Shown here: positions 60,201 through 64,000 of the stretch, piece after piece
Layout of the letters: each line of letters starts with the position of its first letter
Numbering within the stretch: the stretch's first letter is position 1
Assembly (NCBI RefSeq): GCF_964355755.1
Contig: NC_092674.1
Span: 13,771,001-13,835,000 of the forward strand
Reading direction: 5' to 3'
DNA from: Antedon mediterranea
Taxonomy: Eukaryota > Echinodermata > Crinoidea > Comatulida > Antedonidae
Length of the DNA stretch: 64,000 nt
Notes under the pieces: model-generated
Told to the model about the DNA's origin: nothing
The model's database searches: none
Seen by the model: the letters and a program-made list of their open reading frames with translations, nothing else
Position numbers and translations under genes: made by a program

Positions 60201-61574
60201 ACCTACAGGCGTGGCCCGTGAAAAAAAAATATCAAAATATATGTGTCGCCGTCAACGGCAAATATTGGAGCAGAGCAAAAACTACATCAACCGGGAAATC
60301 AACGAAATTAATTTTATACCGCGGACGATTGAAAATCTGCCGATGAAATCAGAAAGGTTGTTTTAAAACCTTTTATAATATCTGCCTAAGAGAGAAATAT
60401 TATTAAATCTACGTTTCGCGGTACATCTGAGATAGATAATGTAGGTATGCAAGGCGGAAATATTTTTCCATTGTGCTCAAAAGTAACCATAATTTAAGTA
60501 TAGATACACTAACATCGTGGAGCACATTTAGCTCGTAGTATCATGTACGTGCACATAGCATCGCATTGGTAAGTCACAAACATATTAGTGAAATGCACAA
60601 CACTGCAGTAGTTATTAATTCATAAAAGGTTATGAAATAATCAAATTAAACAAAGGTCTATCCTTAAACGTACAAAAAAACACCAACAGTTATCTAACAA
60701 CACGTATTCCTTACTTTCGCGCAAACACTGAAAGAACGAATGATTACATATTATGCTTAATTCTGGAATAGGTATGCACAATGTAAAACGCATAGCACCA
60801 ACTCCGTGTCGGTTCTTACACCAGCTGTTCCATGCGTCTAATGTCTTAGAAAAGATAGTATTAGTGTTTTTAATGTCTTATGTCATCGGTAGACATTTAA
60901 CAGTCAGCGGTAAAGTTACTTCCGAGTTCGTCATCACTTTGCGATTTCCAACTTCGCTGTAGTCACAATAAAACCTCTGTACAAAACGCTTGCAGCTGTC
61001 CCACATGTGAACCTGGCATGTACATTTGATATACATTTGAGTCAAGATATTTCATGTTTCTCTCTTTAAACGTCAAAATGAACTAATATATTAATTATAT
61101 TGTAGAATACTATGGTTTGGCTATTTAATATTATTGTGACTTACAAGTAATAAATATTAATTTATAAAGATTAAACAAGTTATTACAAAGTGTGACATCA
61201 GTTGTTACAAAACCTTGGTTAAACTGACTTTCCAATGTCAAGATTAACATTGACGAGGCAGCGGTGTTCCGAACCATGTGAGGGATACAACCGTGCGCAG
61301 TACTCGACAATTAATTAGTCATCCTCGCAACAAAGATGATCTGTAAAATGACCCGCGATTTGGTTGCTTCATTTAGGTATGTTATTACTGGCACGCCCTT
61401 TAAATTGTAAAATTAAACACTTTTTAAATCACATTGAATTATATAGCACATGTTATTTATGTGTGTAACACTTACTTTGTCCTGAAGATCCAAATTAGCA
61501 CCTTCCTTGAGCAAAATAGAGCAAACATCTATGTGGCCGTTTTGTGCTGCCACATGCAAAGGTGACGCTCCAAC
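29986..61574 (-). CDS. ankyrin / ROC-COR / triple death-domain protein (DAPK1- and ROCO-like), multi-exon, 5' incomplete
   Basis: Minus-strand exons in order: 61574-61476, 50282-50184, 44567-44451, 42530-42282, 36272-36048, 35729-35574, 35487-35206, 34697-34617, 34006-33793, 33011-32865, 32446-32276, 32184-31885, 31422-31099, 30257-29986. All have AG/GT borders and compatible phases (phase 0 to 33793, phase 1 afterwards), giving about 800 codons. Domain order: ankyrin repeats, ROC end, COR, a Cys/His-containing exon, two basic Ser-rich linkers, three death domains. DAPK1 and other metazoan ROCO proteins use ankyrin or LRR, ROC, COR and death modules for GTP-regulated dimerisation and apoptosis/innate signalling in the cytoplasm. 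Here no kinase was seen and the P-loop half of ROC is missing. The 5' end is outside the window or unrecognised. The exon phasing supports a real gene. Confidence 0.8.
31099..31422 (-). CDS. death domain 2 exon
   Basis: 108 codons. Reads DDQDLLFICDNLNQSWRRLV, VRLGIKWDNVNNIADKN, AIMEVLVQWRNN and ALKQQGRVDLADRLC, then a short polar tail to the donor (DQSGQ). It has the same six-helix layout as its neighbours. Confidence 0.85.
31885..32184 (-). CDS. death domain 1 exon
   Basis: 100 codons. Reads VDDLTIDNVSREMDLSCRRF, GVRLGLTWSKVNTIFDN, KMLKHWRSN and LRQHGRNDLADLLFHIKG. The helix-2 W is replaced by C (SCRR instead of DWR), so packing or partner choice may differ. Confidence 0.85.
32276..32446 (-). 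CDS. Ser/Lys-rich linker exon B
   Basis: 57 codons, phase 1 both ends. Acidic patch (PESDTDDDT) followed by a basic stretch (KGSSKRRRMSDVK) that could act as a nuclear localisation signal. The start (ASTSKEAG) and end (DVKDNKG) resemble linker exon A, so the two probably arose by exon duplication. Confidence 0.75.
32865..33011 (-). CDS. Ser/Lys-rich linker exon A
   Basis: 49 codons, phase 1 both ends. Reads SESRDSTKQSIALDSDSDGH, NAQASTSRLQR and GKVKRLFSSKKDNKG. Low-complexity, probably disordered and a phosphorylation target. Confidence 0.75.
33285..33450 (+). mobile_element. LINE 3' tail with (TTGAA)n
   Basis: Ends TTTCCCCATGGGGATAATAA, then TTTTAATTGAATTTGAG and several TTGAA units. This CR1/L2/Rex-type tail is also seen, in opposite orientation, at 36995-37055. 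It is inserted in an intron of the death-domain gene. Confidence 0.7.
33793..34006 (-). CDS. Cys/His-containing exon after COR
   Basis: 71 codons plus one base. Reads LEKELHFLSEKNAHGVKV, MYIPCMCGSKGEHTHMHVV and LPCGSRGMEVKRYRNLF. The CxC...HTHMH...C spacing resembles the zinc-ribbon-like tail that follows COR in several ROCO proteins (recalled, not searched). Confidence 0.7.
34314..34697 (-). repeat. four tandem copies of an 81-bp exon with its splice signals
   Basis: Copies at 34617-34697, 34516-34596, 34415-34495 and 34314-34394, period 101 bp. Each encodes TIVRTDMMNAAGLPEDDDPK and then PSICKK, followed by donor GTAAGT. Only the 34697 copy has a normal acceptor (TTGATATTGCAG). The 20-bp spacers are too short for an intron, and reading through a spacer gives a TAG. 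At most one copy can therefore enter a message. One copy has Pro for Ala (CCAGGAGC), and one has an altered donor flank (CGTTCTTAC). Confidence 0.85.
35206..35487 (-). CDS. COR domain exon 3
   Basis: 94 codons, phase 0. Reads RTFYVLSRLKPQRDD, RAISLFHDFDGYLPDDLFQR, VSTKFIEEF and EHVELHIDGHHFVVLNV. The yFvLsRL then G-LP-dlFqRvv pattern marks the late COR region of ROCO proteins. Confidence 0.8.
35574..35729 (-). CDS. COR domain exon 2
   Basis: 52 codons, phase 0. PSLKQLWRNLNGGKLDERLL then HIWKDDSD and VSLMQTFGLMCEKRSKE. It corresponds to the COR segment with l..lW, ll..iW and a helix ending lMe.FgL. Confidence 0.8.
36048..36272 (-). CDS. COR domain exon 1
   Basis: 75 codons, phase 0. INDLLASCKITDRKQF, then EYLHDIGEILFYPDDKILKE and KIVIDLMGVVDKFKTIITV. 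The L..iG.ilyf.....l...vi.d..w..d....i pattern is the hallmark of the COR dimerisation module. Confidence 0.85.
36990..38500 (-). mobile_element. 5'-truncated non-LTR retrotransposon (CR1/Rex-like) with reverse transcriptase
   Basis: Minus-strand RT in two overlapping frames (38443-38123 and 38196-37147). Motifs: LRPIALTSLVMKIFEKIV, RMLFADFSSAFNTM, IGSPQGCVLSPLLYIIYTDD, LVKFADDTVLLSLL (catalytic FADD) and SFKYLGTIFEDN. It ends with the CPACRTNR block and a short 3' UTR that terminates in (TTGAA)n at 36995-37025. No endonuclease; one frameshift near 38160. It lies in the intron between exons 42282 and 36272 of the death-domain gene, same strand. Confidence 0.85.
38816..42125 (+). mobile_element. 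nearly full-length LINE ORF2 (endonuclease plus reverse transcriptase), CR1-like
   Basis: Endonuclease 38822-39530: SLNCRSIVNKFDQF, VIALQQTWL, GRRGGGVALYISD, SAGVIYRPPES, YLMGDFNLDLNLYHS; after a frameshift, DISDHYPIFAI. Then a linker (39513-40370, stop TAA), RT start (KTIPIFKNGD, NNYRPISILPCLSKVYERVV) and RT core 40697-41659 (DLSKAFDSMDHHILLQKM, YGVPQGSILGPLLFLIF, VIMYADDTNVF, TKFLGVHLDEKLSF). Catalytic YADD and the endonuclease D/H residues are intact, but at least three frameshifts/stops break it. The 3' UTR ends AATAAAGTTATATATATTGA. Antisense to the host gene. Confidence 0.85.
42282..42530 (-). CDS. ROC end and COR start exon
   Basis: 83 codons, phase 0. VRAIENKLWKALEGKPFED, VFQEELFTIENSVSF, ASKIILQIQKLVQMMILTLP and IKWLQVLQEIQK. 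The FQEELFxIEN block is the end of a ROC GTPase domain and the lPikWLqvlqeiq block the start of COR. The preceding exon in this gene (44451-44567) is ankyrin-like, so the P-loop part of ROC is absent or unrecognised. Confidence 0.75.
42540..44450. other. intron, no exon recognised
   Basis: AT-rich. A roughly 40-bp block (AAACCAACAA, ATACAGGGGCG) is repeated at 43085-43125 and 43296-43340. The ROC P-loop exon expected here was looked for on the minus strand by motif (GxxxxGK[ST]) and not seen. Confidence 0.5.
44451..44567 (-). CDS. degenerate ankyrin-like exon
   Basis: 39 codons, phase 0 both ends. NGDNAMQVCARANILYEEH then RNIFVFFIQDGRMDIYNTNK. The first half fits G.tAl..A; the second half departs from the ankyrin consensus and may be the cap of the repeat stack. 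Confidence 0.6.
44994..45130 (-). other. structured segment with T-run, possible small-RNA-derived repeat
   Basis: Read on the minus strand it has an outer stem GCATGGGT/ACCCATGC around an inner hairpin TCAGGA-ATAG-TCCTGA, then CTGATGAG, a CGGGATCCCG palindrome, and ends ACCAGG followed by about 14 T. Strong pairing and a terminal T-run are the layout of a pol III product, but no internal promoter was recognised. Confidence 0.35.
45251..45420. mobile_element. hairpin (foldback) element with ~78-bp arms
   Basis: Left arm 45251-45328 (AATAATGAATGTTT to GGTTATATCAAC), loop GAGGCAAAGCCGA, right arm from 45342 (GTTGATATAACCTTTCATCA to AACATTCATTATTTG). Few mismatches. The loop has the same GAGxGAAGCxGAG style as the hairpins at 5.76 and 46.08 kb. 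Confidence 0.85.
46015..46160. mobile_element. GC-rich terminal block of a repeat with GAGCGAAGCGAGC core
   Basis: Sharp rise in GC against AT-rich flanks. GCGAGCGAAGCGAGC at about 46078-46092, GGGGGGCCGCC and GGGGGCTTCCCCCGG self-complementary blocks. A similar GC-rich block with CTACAGCCCCCGTAC closes the region at about 47740-47810, so the two may bound one element of about 1.8 kb. Confidence 0.5.
46370..47165 (+). repeat. degenerate satellite, ~100-127-bp unit, about 7 copies
   Basis: The phrase TTTTGAAAAATAGAGCTGCTAGGTC returns (here in variants) at about 46440, 46565, 46680, 46790, 46890, 47005 and 47130. Between these are GAAACGAAATTATA and CCAGGACCAGC. Units differ strongly, so the array is old. 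Confidence 0.75.
47773..47788 (+). repeat. poly(G) run
   Basis: About 13 consecutive G at the right GC-rich block, a site of likely length error. Confidence 0.8.
47820..49820. other. intron, AT-rich, no exon recognised
   Basis: The segment 48490-48790 is a diverged relative of 51370-51650. Shared parts are GGGTAGATGT, GGTGTATT, GAATGAATCTA/GATGAATCTA, AGTATT(A)TTCGCTGT and CTGTATTCATTTTGGATAAGG. Otherwise nothing coding. Confidence 0.5.
49826..49965 (-). repeat. dispersed repeat, copy 2 of a pair
   Basis: Reverse complement of 2895-3036 over about 140 bp, with landmarks ACCATCGAGTAAA and TTGCCCTTACGTAAA. Confidence 0.75.
50184..50282 (-). CDS. ankyrin repeat exon
   Basis: 33 codons exactly, phase 0. 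DGNTPLLLAAELGHTACCIA then LANKHADLNYKNN. It fits the consensus G.TPLhlAa..Gh...v..Ll..gAd.n. One exon per repeat is common in ankyrin genes. Confidence 0.85.
51835..52460. repeat. 35-bp minisatellite
   Basis: The unit is GTAACCACCAACAATGGTGT followed by AACCTCCAACAGCAC, itself two similar halves. About 17 units with small indels. Degenerate 50-bp relatives (CAACCTCCGGCTCACTATGT) continue to about 52770. Long open frames on the minus strand (VTPLLVVTLL-type) are products of the repeat. Confidence 0.85.
52780..53085 (+). repeat. pyrimidine-rich strand-asymmetric tract
   Basis: About 300 bp almost entirely C/T on the + strand (CTCTCC, TCTTTTCTC, CCTTCCTCTCC). On the transcribed minus strand it is purine-rich, so it could form R-loops or triplex, which is inference. 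Confidence 0.75.
53815..54800 (-). mobile_element. truncated non-LTR retrotransposon RT (Jockey/CR1-like)
   Basis: Minus-strand RT in two frames (54797-54267, 54357-53818). Motifs: CNYRPISLLPTMSKIFERIV, QHGFVSGRSCQTNL, IYTDFSKAFDSVSHDLL, LSGVPQGSILGPLLFNLF, SLLFADDLKLFK (catalytic FADD) and WKYLGIFIDSKLNF. One frameshift near 54300. No endonuclease and an abrupt end on both sides. Confidence 0.85.
55077..55300 (+). mobile_element. pogo/Tigger-like terminal region
   Basis: TA followed by CAGTTGAACCCCCATGAGCG and subterminal repeats of GCGGTCACCTCCCG, GTGGACCTCCTGTAAGCAGC and GCGGCCACCC. CAGT-GAACC starts with such reiterated 'gcggcc acc' motifs are typical of pogo/Tigger ends. No transposase or opposite end was found. 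Confidence 0.5.
56560..57075 (+). pseudogene. LINE ORF2 C-terminal fragment
   Basis: Frame: NPQRVTRSSSSVGTLSD, then FQSHIPRVTRIWNNLP, SEIRN and FKTKLLNYL, then WSLSCRCFNC and stop (TAA at about 56911). The R...SHI.RV..lWN.LP..iR....FK..L....W...C.C.C order is the usual end of CR1/I-group ORF2. A 3' UTR ends with AATAAATAAACAAATAAATA. Confidence 0.75.
57180..58270 (+). pseudogene. L1/Tx1-like LINE ORF2 C-terminal fragment
   Basis: Scattered frames read PLRIQIWNNEVIRIGNE, AGILFVNDLFTSNGQFMNKK and YGIKINYNKIKRIKK (57340-57565). After shifts come YFQYKIVNRIIAKNEQLFEM, ETSMCSFGDGKIEPIQHLF and CPIVKRIWNLL (57780-57990). These are the connection and zinc-knuckle end of L1-type ORF2. Many stops; non-functional. 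Confidence 0.75.
58872..59081. mobile_element. foldback MITE-like element
   Basis: The left arm AATAAGGCATTTAGTTAAAA to TTGACATGTTTCGATAAATA and TTCTCAT is matched by the complement on the right (ATGAGAATAGATTTATCGAA, CATGTC, AAATGCCTTAT). Arms are about 70 bp with mismatches around an 80-bp centre. No coding potential. Confidence 0.8.
59085..61470. other. intron, no exon recognised
   Basis: AT-rich sequence without repeats long enough to name and without an ankyrin-type frame on the minus strand. Confidence 0.5.
61476..61574 (-). CDS. ankyrin repeat exon (most 5' recognised)
   Basis: 33 codons, phase 0, AG/GT borders. VGASPLHVAAQNGHIDVCSI then LLKEGANLDLQDK, close to the ankyrin consensus. 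More repeats probably lie upstream, outside the window. Confidence 0.88.
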
Positions 61575-61869
61575 CTGAAATATTACAAACATAATTATGT
61601 TATAGTATTTTCTCTCTAAACAAAGTATTATAATATTGTCCTGAAATCATTACGATGTGATCAATTAAAAATTATGTTATAGATTTAAATAATGCTACAT
61701 TGTTAACCCTTTTCTTTAAGATAATGTACGTATACATTTGTCTTTCTTGTATAACGTTTTTTTATAGTGCTTTATAAATGTATAAACAGATAGGCATAAA
61801 TGTTTGTTTTTTTTTTCTGAAAACTAAATACTTCATCCGGTAGTGGTAACTAGTATGAGTTTTAATTAT

Positions 61870-63432
61870 GATAAAGTGGCTTTTGAACTGGCAGCTACGA
61901 CTAAAAATATATCTAGGCTCCAAATTCTGCTCAAGTAACACATTTTGAATGCTAAATTCTTACTATTGGTTTTATTTTACCGTTACTTAGAGGGGATATG
62001 TATTTTTTTAATGTTTTATGAAATGAAAATCTTGATTCATATCCATTTATTGTATCATTTTGCATAAAATACAATGTTGCTCTACAGCACAACACAATGC
62101 AAAAACAGAAAACTGAAAAAACCACGACATATCATTCTCTAACATTCAGTGCCCTAAAGACATATGGAAACAATGATTACGGAATCTATTACGAGAGGTG
62201 ATGGACCTTTTTTTTAACGTCAAAATAGTGCATTGGATAGGTTAGGTCTTGCAAAATTGAATGTGTTTCCTCAGTAAAGTATCTTATAAAAAGAATCGAA
62301 ATGAGATTTGCTTAATTATAAGTACTGTAGTCCTATACATTTTTTTTCTCACATTATTGATTGTCTCCATCCCCGAAACCTCGACTAAGAAATACCGGAA
62401 TGGTGTCCGGCGGGGGATAGTTTATTACCATTAGTAAGGTCCTATGTAAAGCACCTAGAGGGGTCAGTGATCCATTAGGCGCTATTTAAATACTGTTTAT
62501 TATTATTATTATTATTATACGTGAAGTATAACTAATAATACGTTCCAGCCAATTCCTACATGTGGTACAGGTAAACTATAAAATAAAGAATAATGAGAAT
62601 ACTTTCAATGACAGATTTATCTGAAAAAAGGCCTAGAAATCAGATAGGGGAAGTGGAATGTTACAGGTAGTCAATATAGCCATTATATCTTATTAATCCT
62701 TTCTGATCACTCTTAAGCCTGGTTCACACCTAATTGTTTGCACTTCAAGTATTATTATAAATATATTATATAATATATTATAAATAATAATTAATAATAT
62801 AATTATAAATAATATATTATAAATATTATAATAATTATGACCTATCCACGTTCTATCACCATATTAAATAATTTGTCATTGTTTAAAGAAAACATTAATC
62901 ATGATGTTTTTAAAGTGTAATAAGTGCTACTAAGCGCCTTTGATGTTTACATTGGTAGTTAATTACTGCAATACAAATACCTACTTATCAATATAAGTAT
63001 ATGCAAGTTACTTTTTGGTAACTTAAAATTAATTGTCATAAACAGGTTGTTTTAACATTTAAAAATGATACTGGTATGTACTTTTGTGTCTAATTTATCC
63101 AAAACAATATTATTTAAATTATAAACTTTTAATATTAAATCATTGGACAGTTTGTGTGATATGTGTAATGTACTTGCTAATTTAAAAAAAAAGTATGAAA
63201 GCAAACATAACAACAATGATTACTAGTTTCCCGAATAATTGTTGAATTAAACTAAAATTTGAACTCAACCATCACCGTGATGATATCGGGATATCCGCGT
63301 TAACGCACACAGTGTAACAAACATCTTGAAATACACTCATACTCTATAAACTGAAAACATGTATAGTGCTGAATTATGTCTATTATGTGTCATACAGTAC
63401 TAAGTGCGAATAACCAATAAAGTACACAGCAA
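61870..63432. repeat. intronic segmental duplication, copy 2
   Basis: Partner of 53430-56110 with the same order of landmarks but without the LINE and pogo-like insertions. It carries its own insertion, the tail at 62435-62520. Confidence 0.75.
62435..62520 (+). mobile_element. SINE/LINE 3' tail with (TTA)n
   Basis: TGTAAAGCACCTAGAGGGGT, then GATCCATTAGGCGCTATTTA and AATACTG, followed by seven TTA units. This is the widespread L2-type 3' end (gcgctatataaata plus microsatellite). Confidence 0.75.
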
Positions 63433-63439
63433 AATTTGA

Positions 63440-64000
63440 AATTCTAAGCAAGAAAAAAAAATCTTGTTTTAAGAAAAAATTCTTAAAATAAGTATTTTTT
63501 TTCTTGTCAAGATTTAAAATTACTTAAAACAAGAAATAATTTTCTAGAAAAGACACATTTTCTTAAATTAAGTTTTGCAATATTCTTGAAAATGCTTATT
63601 ACAAGAAATATTTTACTTAAAATAAGAAGTCAATATCATTCTCTTCTTATTAAGAATAGTTTTGCTTAAAACAAGATTTGAAAATACTTAATTTGAAAAG
63701 TATTTTACTTAAAATAAGAAATCTATATTATATTTATCCCTATCAAGAATAATTTTTCTTAAATCAAGATTGATGAATTATAAAAATTACTTAAAACAAT
63801 CAATATTTTTCTAGGTAAGACAAAGTTTCTTAAATTAGGTTTCGCAATAGTCTTGAAAATACTTGTTTTGAGAAATATTTTACTTAAAATAAGAAGTCAA
63901 TTTCACACTACCCTTATCAAGATTATTTTTACTTGAATCAAGATTCGCAATATTCTTGAAAATGCTTATTACAAGAAATATTTTACTTAAAATAAGAAGT
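63440..64000 (+). repeat. degenerate AT-rich tandem repeat, runs off the window
   Basis: Blocks such as ATTTTACTTAAAATAAGAAG and GCAATATTCTTGAAAATGCT recur at about 63577, 63672, 63842 and 63947, spaced roughly 90-105 bp or multiples. Much of the unit (CTTAAAACAAG / CTTGTTTTAAG) is self-complementary. Confidence 0.75.

Overview
The window is animal genomic DNA. It is AT-rich, with multi-exon genes, GT-AG introns and many non-LTR retrotransposons, SINEs and inverted-repeat DNA elements. Frequent CTAG/GGCCT strings, 5S-derived SINEs and an ankyrin-ROC/COR-death-domain gene suggest a marine invertebrate deuterostome. An echinoderm is the most likely source, but that is inference from gene and repeat style. 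No operons, CRISPR arrays or bacterial features were seen. Layout: (1) 0.3-10.2 kb, + strand: 3' part of an SLC22-type organic ion transporter (major facilitator), with intron insertions that include a LINE ORF1 remnant and two 5S-rRNA-derived SINE-like elements. One exon has a one-base frameshift and two expected segments were not found, so the copy may be degraded. (2) 12.3-14.5 kb, + strand: remnants of an IQ-motif gene whose Ser/Lys-rich exon is split by a 1077-bp foldback element with a 10-bp target duplication. (3) 14.8-18.7 kb: nested inverted-repeat elements. The inner one has roughly 0.7-kb terminal repeats and a broken minus-strand gene of a family I recall from marine invertebrates. 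(4) 20.1-23.6 kb: another giant inverted repeat, carrying AGGTCA half-sites and a tandem 368-bp array with two identical tRNA-shaped sequences. (5) 23.7-28.2 kb: an orphan ROC GTPase fragment, an unknown ORF split by one TGA, a GC-richer pair of convergent ORFs interrupted by a TA-flanked inverted-repeat element, and a 69-bp coding-like minisatellite. (6) 30-61.6 kb, minus strand: the main gene of the window. Its exons give ankyrin repeats, the end of a ROC domain, a COR domain, a Cys/His-containing exon, two similar Ser/Lys linkers and three consecutive death domains. This resembles the DAPK1 logic of ankyrin-ROC-COR-death, with three death domains instead of one and no kinase seen in the window. 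Its introns hold four LINE fragments or copies (36.99-38.5, 38.8-42.1, 53.8-54.8 and 56.6-57.1 kb), a fifth L1-like fragment (57.2-58.3 kb), satellites and hairpin elements. (7) 61.6-64 kb: a diverged duplicate of the 53.4-56.1 kb intronic segment, a SINE/LINE tail and a degenerate AT-rich tandem repeat that runs off the window end. The transporter and the death-domain gene are on opposite strands and not obviously linked in function. The death-domain gene would be an intracellular signalling adaptor of the apoptosis/innate-immunity type. Most other structure here is transposable or tandem repeat. Exon limits were read by eye from splice signals and reading phase, and the assembly was taken as given.
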